A stretch of DNA of 64,000 nt from Bemisia tabaci (taxonomy: Eukaryota; Arthropoda; Insecta; Hemiptera; Aleyrodidae), in assembly GCF_918797505.1 (NCBI RefSeq), contig NC_092793.1, positions 3,358,366 through 3,422,365 on the forward strand, written 5' to 3'. The position numbers were made by a program, and so were the translations under genes. Shown here piece after piece: positions 40,042-51,300 of this stretch. The number at the start of each line of letters is the position of its first letter. Position 1 is the stretch's first letter. The notes under the pieces are model-generated. The model was not told the DNA's origin. It was given only the letters and a program-made list of their open reading frames with translations, and made no database searches.

Positions 40042-40377
40042 TCAACAGATGCTAAGTCTTTGATCCAGCCAATTTAAGTGAGTCCCTGGCACTTCATTAA
40101 ATGTTGGAACCACCCAGTGAGAGCAGTAAATTTTTGGATTTAAGTTGTCAGTGTAAAAATCAGCCAGTGTGCTCTTGTCTGTAACTCTTGTCAGTTTCAG
40201 AAGTCGTAGAGCAGGCCCACAATCTTTTTGCTGGACCGATAAAACGTAATGTTGTCTCTGGAAAAACTCTGTGAAGAAGAATGTTCTATGGCGACAATTT
40301 TCACATGGTTTCTCTGGAGAGTTTGGGTAATACTTGGAAAATAAATGTCTCCAGAAAAACGTCATCATGGGATGTGA
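40042..40377 (-). CDS. Possible terminal coding exon of an unrecognised gene
   Basis: Immediately after a strong acceptor (pyrimidine-rich, ending TTATTCCAG, at 40378 and above) an open frame of 111 codons runs to a stop. It begins SHPMMTFFWRHLF and contains CENCRHRTFFF, DCGPALRLLKL and NPKIYCSHWVVP. The high Trp/Cys content and lack of low complexity look protein-like. I recognise no family. No upstream exon on this strand was identified with confidence in the next 4 kb, and there is no close AATAAA. It lies downstream of NSMAF on the opposite strand, so it could also be a chance frame or a gene remnant. Confidence 0.3.
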   Translation of the reverse strand, partial: SHPMMTFFWRHLFSKYYPNSPEKPCENCRHRTFFFTEFFQRQHYVLSVQQKDCGPALRLLKLTRVTDKSTLADFYTDNLNPKIYCSHWVVPTFNEVPGTHLNWLDQRLSIC

Positions 40378-42726
40378 CTGGAATAATTGAAAAACATTCA
40401 CAGGCCATTTTTTGAGAATCTTCTCAGTTTATGTTGCTTGAACCCTTCCCCTGTAAATCATTTTGTTTTCCAGTAAAACTTTATATCTATTGATTAACGT
40501 GTTTATTTTTAACTTAAATTTTTAAGTGTTGAAGTTTGCATTAAGATGTTTTATTGATATTTTTCTGAACCTGCCGTATTTTTATATTGATTGTATTTTT
40601 TGAACTATCTCATTTTTAACTAATAGGTCTCCAGAAGCTCCATGTACTTATGATGATAACATATTCTTTATCGTATTGTGATAATTTTTTCATCAGCGCT
40701 TCCTTTCATATCATGGGCTGGTTTTTCCCCTCTCCAGTCTTATAAAATTTGTAATTCATAGAATGGATAATTGCGGTAAGTTTTGTGAACTAGCATTTTA
40801 AGAACTTTTAGTTTTCAATGTAAATGTTACTCAAATCAAATGGCTCATTTCATTTCATTTCATGTTATTTACATGAAGTTCGTCTCTTTCTCTTGCAAAA
40901 AAATGTTTTTATTTCATTTTGGGTCTCGTCTAGCAGCTGAGTTAAGTTTCTGTTATTACCTAATCGTGCGTAAAGCTTCAACTTCCTTTAAACCTCACAT
41001 TTATACTCACATGATGCGTTTTTTCACTCTGATCAAGTTTTGATTTTCATCTTTTACCATGATGGAAAAAATAGAAATCTCTATCTGAGAGATAGAGATG
41101 TTCTCTAAAATAAACAAAGATGAGCAGTAATTCGATATTTTAAATGAGATTAATCACTTGAAGTACAGTTCAACCTGTCATTCGGATGTAAAAATATGCA
41201 TGTGTAATAACTGGGTCATAAATCTGTATCAGCAGCTCCGTAATGAAAGATAGGTTTTTTAATGACTCTCATTCTCTGATGAAGGATGTATACCTGAACT
41301 TGATCATCCTCAGGTCATAGATTTACGATATGTTTGGCAGGGCAACTCGCATTTTGATGACAAGCGATGATTTTTTGAAAGGAAAACTCACTCTTTTGAG
41401 GTTCTACTGGACCAAATTCAATGTTGTATAACTCAATAAAAAGTCGAGAGGGTGCGAGTGGTTTTCAGATATTTTTTACTGATTGTCTCTTCCTATAATA
41501 ATTTAGGAGATGTGAAATCTTGAAATTTACTTTTTAAACGACTTTCATTAATAAACAATACTCCATCTCTGGATAATACTTTGATTTCTTTTTTTTGTAT
41601 GGAAGTTCCTGTAGAAATTCTCCCTAAAATGAATATATTTTTTTGATTAGTGTGAATGTGATAAAGTACCTACTACACCTCAAGTTTCAGGAGGTAGCAA
41701 AAATTAATTTTTGCCTTATAGTTTTATTTTTGGTGTAATTTCCGTAGGAAATACAATATTGCGTTTTAAAGTTGTTTTATCATTATTATATTGTTTCAGT
41801 TTTCTAGTCGTATTAAGTAATCTTTATTATTTTAGTTTTAAATGCCCTTGTACCTTGTTATTAACAAATTCTTCCCAATTAAATTCTCAAGAGAGAAACT
41901 GTCAAAAATTGAAATGCTCTTTTCAATGTTGACTTCTGATGTTGGTCTTTCAAATATTTTACAGTTTGGTAGGTAGTTTTTGTCAGTGGTGAACTTGAAA
42001 ATTGTAAAAATCACACTTGAAACCATGCAGTTCAAATTAGTCGTTGAATGAGGAAATTCATGTTTTCTTTTTTATTGAATTTCATTTTGAAGTAATTTTA
42101 CATTTTTTGTACGTTTTTAATATTTCCTGCTCAATTTTTTTGGCTTTAAAGCTCTCTCAACAAGTCCTGTATCTTTGTAAGCTCTTTATGAATGATCTGC
42201 TTTGTGAATGAAAACTGTTATCTTCCTGGATGTTTCAACTTCACTGTGAGATATTTTTTATTAAAATTACCTGTATAGTTGACAATTGAATTTATAAATA
42301 TTTCTGTTTCATCTCTTCAGGAAAATTAATTGTCAAGGCACAAAATAAAATTGTTTTTACTCAGTTTATACTGTTTTGCTATTTATTCTAGTACCTTTTA
42401 TTCTTACGTGAGTTCAACAGTAGTGATCTAAAATCCAATTCGCCACGTAATCATGTTTCTGAAGGTAATCTTGCAACTGGAGCAAAGTCTAGGTAGTTAA
42501 AAATACTTTTTCTCAAAACTCCAACGGGCCATAAATTCTTAGCAGAGAAGGAGAATGTAGCCTATTTAGGTCTACATTTTCCTCAGATGGTTGTCCCCTC
42601 AAAATTTGCATTATCAAGTGCAACTTAATTTGATTTTGTGATGTGTAAAAAAAAGAACAGGTCTGAGGGTTCACTGGTAATTAAACCAATACTGTTGATC
42701 TAGGTATTATCACAAATCTTAGTTTC

Positions 42727-42957
42727 GATTGGACATATTTCTATCAAACGGAACTAAGCGCCAATTTGAGTTCCTTTTGAGGAATTTAGAATCCCGGATA
42801 GCGCGTTCTGTCAAACAGACCTAAGCGCCATGGAAAAGCACTGCGAGTATAGTGCGAAATAAGCCGGACGCCCGATTCCGCCGCCAATCCAAGCTCCCCT
42901 CTACCTTCCTCATCCCATGGCGCTTAGGTCCGTTTGATAGAAATACGTCTAATTTTG
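42727..42957. mobile_element. Fold-back MITE between NSMAF and the zinc-finger gene
   Basis: Left ATTTCTATCAAACGGAACTA followed by AGCGCC. Right GGCGCTTAGGTCCGTTTGAT followed by AGAAAT. An inner copy of the motif (CAAACAGACCTAAGCGCCAT) is present at about 42813. Confidence 0.75.
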
Positions 42958-43103
42958 AAATACCTACTTCATTGTAGTCAGTTTAATTGAAGATGGCTAA
43001 TAAGAACAACTTTCCGACGAAATAAAGGGATGAAAAAAACCAGATGTAAAGCAAATATTTTCAAGGAAGATTTTATTAAAAAAAGTAAATTTAATACCTA
43101 GGG

Positions 43104-43528
43104 GGGGTTTAGGGTGGATCTTCAGCTTTTGCACAATGCATTCTAGGTGTGATTGATATATCCCAAATTCCAACCTGGGTGAATTATTTTGGAAAAATCT
43201 AAATCTCAGTCTGCAGATAAATCATTGAAGAATGTTCTAACTGAATATTGCCCTCCAAAATCTTAAAACAAAGTCAAAAGTACTGTTTCCAGTTAAACAT
43301 CGATATCGATACGTACACTGAACTTGGTTGCAAAATGGAAACGGTGTGCTTTTGACTTTACTTCCAGATTGTGGAGAATGATTTCCGGCGGGAACATTCT
43401 TCAATGATTTATCTACAGACTGAACTATCGATTTTCCCAAAATAATTCTCCTAAAGATTTAAATTTGAGATGTATCGATCGTACCCAGAATGCATTGCGC
43501 AAAAGCTGACGATCCACCTTAAAACTTT
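43104..43528. mobile_element. Fold-back element between NSMAF and the zinc-finger gene
   Basis: Left GGTGGATCTTCAGCTTTTGC followed by ACAATGCATTCTAGG. Right CCCAGAATGCATTGCGCAAA followed by AGCTGACGATCCACC. Internal AAATCATTGAAGAATGTTC also pairs with GAACATTCTTCAATGATTT. Confidence 0.75.
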
Positions 43529-44570
43529 CTTGGAAGAGAGCAACCAGAAAATATCACAAGTTCCATGTAGGTGAACTAACCTCTACATGATCAATGTTTT
43601 ATTCTGATGACCTCAATTCTACATACTTTTCATTCATTCATTCATTCATTATCAATTTTATGCGTGACTGAATTAAAACACTATGTTTTTGCACAATTCC
43701 CCTGGAAAGACTAGGGGAAAAAAGCAGAAAGTTTCACCGATACAACCTAAGACTTGGCATGGCACAATATGGCTACAGTCTTTGAGGGAAATGAAGGAAA
43801 ATAATTTTTTTCGATTTTGAGTGAAAAGCAGAGCATGCATCTCTTACAATTAATACTGCTGTGCTGCCTATTATCTTTAAGGGACCCTCACCATTAAAAT
43901 TATTGTAAAAATGATAGTTGATAATGTTGCTGAGTCATATTTGCCACAAATATAATTTAGTTGGATTCAGTGTGTGCGAGAAAGGTATTAAAAGCCAACT
44001 CTCTCTTACACATCGAGTCAAGGAGCAATCCTCGTTATGAGTATCCGAAATAAATTTTCAAAGTATCTTGTCAAATCTGATGTTATTTTTACTCAGTATT
44101 AGTGCTGCTAAACATAATGGATCAGTTTCTGGAATTTACTTGTACATTACGATAATAAACCGTGAGGCAGGGCAACATAGTGGCGGATCTTATACCTAGA
44201 TCACTTAGAATCACCTCAAAGATTCTAAAAATAAGATATTTCTTCACTGGCAGAATAAAATTCAAAATGACTCAGAAATGTCTGACTCGCAGCAAGCACA
44301 GTCTGATATGTTAGTGCAGCCAGTTTCCTTGAATATGCAAGCCAAAATTATGAGGATAGAGCTGAGAAAATGGTTGAGTGATTTTTGCTGTGATCTAACT
44401 TACTGCTAAAAAACCAGAGGTCATAATGGATTAAAACAGTTCTTTTCATGACGCAAGAGAGTTACATTCCGTGATTTCATACATTCTGCATTCCTAGAAT
44501 GCTAATACATACAGGCCTTGTGAAATGCCACGCAATTTTTTGCAATAAATACAAATAAATCATTATTTGA

Positions 44571-44576
44571 TTTATT
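44571..44576 (-). terminator. Likely poly(A) signal of the zinc-finger gene
   Basis: Read on the - strand the hexamer is AATAAA, 157 nt downstream of the TAG/TAA-side end of the zinc-finger ORF. It lies in an AT-rich 3' flank with further AATAAA-like words nearby. Confidence 0.5.
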
Positions 44577-44732
44577 GAGCAATCTTACAGGTACTCAGTG
44601 ATTTACTTGAAAACAATTACAATGCCTTATGTCAGTACTTCTATTACAGAAAGGCCTGGTACAATAAGTAGGTGAGAATTTTAACTGTGTATGAGAATAA
44701 TCAGTGAGTGCCTCCTTTGGAAATTTTCTCTG

Positions 44733-45863
44733 TTACACATTCCTTCGGGATCTTCTAACTCTGAAGTGAACCTCCAAATGTCTTTTTATATCATGTATTT
44801 TTTTAAATTTTCCTGGACAGTGAGCACAGTGGAACAAGAAATCTTTCGTGGAGTGAACTTGAGACAAGTGTTGCTTCAGGAGGGATTCGAGTCTGAATTT
44901 TTGTGGACATAGAGGGCAGGGATATTCATGAAAGTGAACGTTACTCAAATGTTTTTTAACTTTTTTCTTTGAAGCAAATGTATCCGAACAGTAGGCACAA
45001 GCATATATACCATGATTAACATGAATGTGCTCTCTTACTTTAACTTTGGAGGAATATTTTCTTGAACAGTGGGGGCATGGAAACCGAAGTTTTGGTGGAA
45101 TTTGTTTCTTTTTAGGGTGGTATTTCAAATGCCTTCTTAATTCTCTGTCAGTTTTACAATGCCTAAAACAAATGGTGCATTTGTGAATTGAATGGACTAC
45201 CACATGTTCATTCAGATCTTCAGCCGAGTCAAATTGTTCTGAACACTGGGGGCAAGGGTGAGATGGCTCTTGCGATTCTTTCTTTAACACAGATTCTCTT
45301 TCCCAGGCTAAGGGATCCACTTCAGATTCGTCCATCAGGCTTAAATTATCTGAACAATGAAAGTATGTACGTACATCTGATGAGTTTGCTTTCATATTAG
45401 ACTGAGGGACAGGAGAAAGAGGTGGAAGATTCACCGTATGAATCTCAGCTGGAACCAAAGGACGAAGAACTTCCATCTGATTCCAGCTGGCAGGTAAAGA
45501 AGACTCATCACAGTCTGTGTACACAGACTTCCCACTGGAGTAAAGACTTGGTTCCTCCGGTGGAGTAATACATATTCTGTTAACAGCTTCTTCTGAGGAT
45601 ACCAGGTTTGGCTTATTCTCACTGAGAACCTGGATAGAGCTGGTGAGTGGTCCAAGCTGTGGTTCTACTTTAAATTGGAGATGAGCACCTCTGGTACTGG
45701 CGCAATCAATTCCTGAAGTTTCACTGCTACACAGCTTTGCAAAACAACCACTTGGATGACTGCCATCCTCATTGCTTTCACACTTGATATCGAAATTTTG
45801 GTGGATGAATTCTTCTTTCAAGTCAAAAAGTGGCTCCTCTTTGATATCCGCTTTGAGATCCAT
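44733..45863 (-). CDS. C2H2 zinc-finger protein, six fingers, single coding exon
   Basis: A predicted nuclear DNA-binding regulator of 376 aa. The N-terminal half (about 1-200) is acidic and low in structure, starting MDLKADIKEEPLFDLKEE, where IKEE resembles a SUMO-acceptor site. Six tandem C2H2 fingers occupy roughly 200-367, starting CPQCSEQF, CTICFRH, CPHCSRKY, CAYCSDTF, CPLCPQKF and CAHCPGKF, each followed by paired histidines. The tail is Arg-rich (RVRRSRRN). The start is the first ATG in frame (45863-45861); an AG acceptor at about 45953 suggests a spliced 5' UTR. AATAAA on the same strand lies 157 nt past the stop. Linkers are not the TGEKP type. The orthologue cannot be named from fingers alone. 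Confidence 0.85.
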   Translation of the reverse strand: MDLKADIKEEPLFDLKEEFIHQNFDIKCESNEDGSHPSGCFAKLCSSETSGIDCASTRGAHLQFKVEPQLGPLTSSIQVLSENKPNLVSSEEAVNRICITPPEEPSLYSSGKSVYTDCDESSLPASWNQMEVLRPLVPAEIHTVNLPPLSPVPQSNMKANSSDVRTYFHCSDNLSLMDESEVDPLAWERESVLKKESQEPSHPCPQCSEQFDSAEDLNEHVVVHSIHKCTICFRHCKTDRELRRHLKYHPKKKQIPPKLRFPCPHCSRKYSSKVKVREHIHVNHGIYACAYCSDTFASKKKVKKHLSNVHFHEYPCPLCPQKFRLESLLKQHLSQVHSTKDFLFHCAHCPGKFKKIHDIKRHLEVHFRVRRSRRNV

Positions 45864-46689
45864 TTTCAACAAGTTTTTAGAATCAAGCGATTACCAATGA
45901 AGAGTTCTCACGAAAAAGTCTGCAATCCTAGAGGCTCATCAGTTTTCACCTGAGGGCAAAGGTACAATTCCGATTAAAAAATCTGAGGTTGAAATATAGT
46001 TTAGCTTTTCCATTTGAAAAAGCAATAAAAATCTAATGGCGATGACAGAAATAAAAAATTAAAATGGAAACAACTAGAGTTAACCTGATGAAACCTAGAA
46101 GAAAAACTCTAAATAGTAGTAAAACAGAAAAAGTAAAAACTGCTTCACCCAGTACTTTCGCGGGAGAGATTGGCACTCAATACAACTTTGATGAAAGAAA
46201 ATCTGCTGCAGTGCATTCACTATAAGAAATCCTATTCTGATTGTCTGGAAATAGATGATGAATAGCTTAGTTGTCATCAGATAGGTTGACACTTGTTTAC
46301 ATTCTGCTTGCAAGCGATTGTGATGGAATTGCCTCATTGTGATTAAGGGTTGACTGCAGCCCAATCATGAGCGTAGTCAATCCTCAATTTCCATTGAACA
46401 ACTGCTTTGCGGTTGCATGTGAATGGACTGGAAACACAACCAACATAGTTGACAACACCTCAATCAATGGTGGAACGGCAGGAACTTGTATCTTGGTTGG
46501 GATGTTGCAGACTTGCAGTCTTACTTGATTATACAAATGGAAGAATACTAAACATCATTCGTTAAAAACTTCCCGATTTTCTCTTCTCCGTAGGAAGAAA
46601 TATCTAAGAAAATTCCAAGGAATGGTGCTGATTTGTTCTTTGAAGAAGAAAAAATGAGAGCCAAAATTTTGAAACCAGGGATTTGAAGT

Positions 46690-47290
46690 GCCTCACGAGG
46701 TTATGCCGTACAGCATAGGCTCACAGCATCAGCATTAATGTTGTATGCCCAGGTGGCGGCCCTGCGCCTAATGCGCACGACCCACCAGCGCCGGCTTCGA
46801 TGCCCAATGCTGACGTGCCAGCCCGGCCAGCATTAAGCGCTGATGCTGAGGTTTGATGCTGCCTAAGGGACCAAAATGGGCTTCACCTTTTGATGCTGGG
46901 GCCTCGGCTCTCGGTCCAATGCAGCATCAATTTTCGGTCCCGCGACCCAGCCTCATTACTGTCGGCCCACACCTTGCCGGGAAGTCCCAAGAAGTGGACG
47001 CCGAGGAGGGGTTGAAAACACAGCCCGGTGCCATTAGCCACCTGGCCCAGGGCGCTGGCGTCCGACTTGTCTAAATGAGGCTGCTTCACTTTTGACACTG
47101 GGTACCCAGCATCAAAATTGATGTGGCATCAGGAAGTCAAGCCAGGTGTCAGCTTCACCAGGTTAAGCCGCCTCATGGGCAAATGCAATGCTCCAGCGCA
47201 CTGTCTGGTGCGCCAGATACCTGCCTTGCGCAGCGATGCCGCTCCGTTTATGATGCTGCCTTAAACCGCAGCTCTAGATCCCAGTTCGAA
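46690..47290. other. GC-rich island with scattered GATGCTG/CAGCATC words
   Basis: This 600-bp stretch is visibly richer in G+C than all of its surroundings. It repeats GATGCT or its complement at least ten times in both orientations. No coherent frame or known domain was seen on either strand. It could be a decayed mobile element or an unusual CpG-type promoter region between the divergent zinc-finger and HMG-box genes. Confidence 0.5.
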
Positions 47291-47842
47291 ACACAACAAA
47301 TGGAATAGGAAACATACAAATACAAATGGAAACCTATGCGTTCCTGCAGTTTCACCATCGCTAGAAAAGGCCATTATGTGCTTGCGCTTGCTCTGATTGA
47401 CTGGCAAAGAGGCAAGTTGGTAAGAAATAATACATACTTACATTCTTAATATTAATATCCGTTTGAGCAAGTCCTGGAAAATTTGAATAATTATTCTATT
47501 CCAAGTTGACTGTCTCCCTGAAGGTCCAGAGCAGAATGTTCGATAAGGTCATCGTACAGAAGTTGTTGTTAGTTTGTTGTTTCAGCTTATTTCTTTGGTA
47601 TTTTTTGGTAGAGGAGGGGGCTGAGAGTCCGGGTTTTAGCCTTACAATTAGTTAAAAAAAAAAAACAATCACTGTAATTATTTCAGTCTGTTGTTAGTGT
47701 TATCACGTTGTCGCTGTTGTTGGTTGTTATCACACACAATGTTGTCACAAATTCTGCTTATCAGCAATGATCAGCACATCAGAAAAATGATGGCTGATGT
47801 CCCGATGAGTCCCGACTTATATTTCCCCTCTTTCCTCCTAGC

Positions 47843-48125
47843 CATTGACGTATAATACAATCTAGACCGCGCATTGGGCCCGACTTTAGGCGGGGAAGGT
47901 GAGACAGCTAGGGGGGTAAAGACGCGCCTTCAGCCTAGTTGATACCGCCGGATATACGAGCTAAGTGTACCCGTATCACCCGTATCAGGCAACGGCACTG
48001 GCAAGACTGGCATTTCCGCGAATTCCACCATTGTCTCGCCGGTACACTTAATGTGTGTTGCTGGGTTGCCTATCGTCTCGCTTGAATTTCGTAATGCGCG
48101 GTCTAGATTGTATTATACGTCAATG
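47843..48125. mobile_element. hAT-like MITE with 33-bp perfect TIRs and 8-bp target-site duplication
   Basis: The left TIR 47843-47875 (begins CATTGACGTATAATACAATC) and right TIR 48093-48125 (ends GATTGTATTATACGTCAATG) are exact complements over 33 bp. CTCCTAGC is repeated directly at 47835-47842 and 48126-48133. The 283-bp element has no coding capacity. An 8-bp duplication is typical of hAT-superfamily transposition. It ends about 200 bp before the HMG-box gene start codon. Confidence 0.9.
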
Positions 48126-48328
48126 CTCCTAGCTGACCTTTTTTTATCCCTTCCCGAATTGCCGGATCCCCTCTCCCTTCCTGCTGTTTGCATGTTTTAG
48201 GTTATCTATCTGTGTAGTTTATTTTTGTTGTCTCTTTTGCGATTGATTATACAGATTTGTCATCCGTGCGAGCTGTAATCTTTCGTTTATTACATAATTG
48301 TTAGTGTAAACTTGGACATTTTCGCATC

Positions 48329-51300
48329 ATGGAAGATGATGTGTTTGAAATTCCTTTATCTTCATTATCTTGCGAAAGACTGGATGATGATCAACACATT
48401 CTAATAGCAAATTCTTTATCCGATGAAACCTCTGACTTCATTCGCCCTCAGGATGATTTAGTGTCTTCGGATGATATCCTCAGGAATGGTGTTCTAATCC
48501 AGACCAGCAAAGGGTATTATTCAACTTACTTACTTACCTCTTATTTCACTCCTTTTTATTTGCCTATGCAACTTATTCACCTTGTGTTTACAACGTCAAG
48601 CCACACCTGTTTACATGGGCTCCATGCGGGTCTCAAGGAGCTCATTGCTGCTTCGTGTCTTTTGCCTCTAAAGTATAGTTCCTGAACTTCCTGTCAAGGA
48701 GTAGTAAAGTATGTAATGATTTCACAATGGAACAGCCAAACTCTTGAATATAAACTTGAATATACTTTGCAACACAGCGAGATAATACCTCAGATCAGTT
48801 CATTATACTATTCACTTACTCTTTTATTCTAGCTGTACATAATTGAGTGGTGATCTTTAGCATCGCCCGTAACCTCTCTGTGAGGGTGGTATCACGATAA
48901 CTGGAATAGTTTGGTCGCAGTAATAGATATCACATTTTTCAGTCATATTTTTAGTTGTAATGATAATCACTCAAATTTTTTTGCATTAATCTACACAGGG
49001 TTACGTGTTATAACGCTTTTCAATGATTTGTTACTCTATTTTTCAATTTTAATATATAAATGGCTGAAAATGTGCTGTCTGTTACGCTGACTTTTTACTG
49101 TGTAAGAGGCAGCACATTTTCAGCCATTTATGTATTAAAATTGAAAAGTAGAGCAATAAATCATTAAAAAGCATTATAATATGTAACCCTTTAAAGATTA
49201 ATGCGAAAAAATTCTAGTAATTATCATTAGTACTGAAAATATGATTGAAAAATGTGTTGTCTGTTACGGCGACAAAACTATTCCAGTTATCGTGAAACCA
49301 CCCATGAGCTCCAGTATGCGTTAGGTGATTCAAGTAATGTTCCAACTTTGGTCTCGCAACACCTTGTCACAGAATTTCAAGATCACAAATCCTAGTCTTT
49401 TCAGCCTCAGTGTTTCTCAGTAACATTTCTCTGAAATCAAGACGTATTTAACTCTTTTTCTTTAACTAATCTAAGTCCCAAAACCACTGAAACTCAAACT
49501 AGTGAAATCAAATATTTAATTAACTTTATAGATATTCAATTACAATTTGATTGATTACCACTAAATTTCATCAAATAAATGACAAGGTGTAGTACTTGCC
49601 AAAAAGGAAGTTTCATAGTACACTTTTCTGCAAAAGTTGTGTTGAGAGTGCTGCTGCTTTAGGAGTTTGACAAAATTGACAGGGTGCTTCAACTTTTTTA
49701 GGCTCCACAATTATTGAGGCCCTAAATTGTCAGGGCAATGAGAAGGCAGAACATTGATTCTCTAACTAGCTTTAAATAAAATTTCTCAAAATGAGTTGTC
49801 GCCTGACTGCCATTGTCATATTAATATGATGCATCCATTAATAGTTTATATTGATTTTGAATTCTTGAGCAATTGTATTATGGGACGTCTTGGTCAAATT
49901 TTTAGCACCAATTTTCTGAAATGTGTTAATGTTATACACTTATATTAAGACAATCACATAATTGGATTGCATTTTGCAAAAAGGAACCACTAGCATTGCA
50001 ATGATGCTAAGATTGTGCAACTTCATCTTTTGCAATAAAATTGCGGAAATCGTGAAAAACTATGAAATTTAGATGGTAATTTTTGTCTTAAATTTACAGT
50101 TTTTAGCGAGTAAAATAGAAACTATTAATGAATAATCGGGTTTTTCCTCCAAGACAAAAGAAGTTGCACAATCTTAGCAACATTGCAATGCTAGTGGTTC
50201 CTTTTTGCAAAATGCAATCCAATTGTGTAATAGACTTCATGATTTTATGAGAATAACAAATTCTGTTGTGCTGCCGTTTCCCATTGGCGCATTGGCTCTT
50301 TCTCTTCAGCCTATTCTATAACTGCTGGTTGGGTTTTATGTGTCAAAGTATTTTCATCAGATAATTATCTCCTTTTTTACAGAATAGAGTGGATTTCATT
50401 AACAGAAGCATTGACAAGTGGAGTTGGAGATTTGAACTTATCTGTTGAAGATTTTCATAGTGTAACTTCGCAATTTTTCGATTCTCAAGACCTAACTGAT
50501 CACTCCGATGATCAGTTTGATTTTCATCATCTTGCATCGCCATTGGTATGAGTCTTTGATACACTATAAACTTTTCAATCTTATATAAAGGATGATCTAA
50601 AATTCCCGCACAACCCTTGAAAGCCCCTTTTACTCCTGTTCAGGGGAGTCTCTTTTAAATATTGGGGGTTCCGAAAATTTGTTTTCTTAGACCTAAAAGT
50701 ACTTACAAAATTACACGTCTCTAACTCAGTTTATTATAAAATTACAGGGGTGATGCCTAGTGCTGGTGGCTCCAGACTTTTGGATCACCCTGTAGGACTG
50801 TACTTATGTTCAGTTTTCATTCTTGGTCTGAATTGATGTTGAAGCTAAATAATGTAACAAGTTCTTTCCCTTTTCTTTCGCAGTTGGAAAGTATCGAGGA
50901 AACTTGTGAAAGTTCAACAGGACTAGAAGACGATGATCTCACACCAGCATGTGCTCCAAAGCTTACCCTTTCACCTACTTCACATTCCCGTCCAAGTACA
51001 GCTGACCGATCTGCCTCGACTGCTACCAACTCCGAAAGTAACAACAGCGACTCCTCTACCTTTTCTGTTGCTCCCAATCAGGTTTGTCTTCTCGTGTGTT
51101 CATTTTTTATCCAAGGTTACCGGAGGGCCGGGAAAATAAAAGAAAGTCAGGAAATTCGTGACGACAGGGAAAAGTCAGGAAATTTATTTATGCATTGCAT
51201 GCAAACATAGAGCAATTTGATGGTGTAAGTCGGCAATCACATAACTCGGTTTGCGACATCGCAGACTTCTTGTCATACTTTATTTTTGAAACAGAAAACT

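Larger units (their letters stand above)
38156..44570. other. Long non-coding stretch after NSMAF
   Basis: About 6.4 kb of AT-rich sequence with no confident gene. The first part must include the NSMAF 3' UTR; AATAAA words occur at about 40340, 41111 and 42344 but none can be chosen. It holds the doubtful exon at 40042-40377, the two fold-back elements listed above, and a short ATTC microsatellite at about 43628-43650. Confidence 0.6.

Noticed and set aside
46853..47308. Frames of 60-73 codons in the GC-rich island
   Set aside because: Frames are open on both strands simply because GC-rich DNA has few stops; no domain and no splice sites that chain them.
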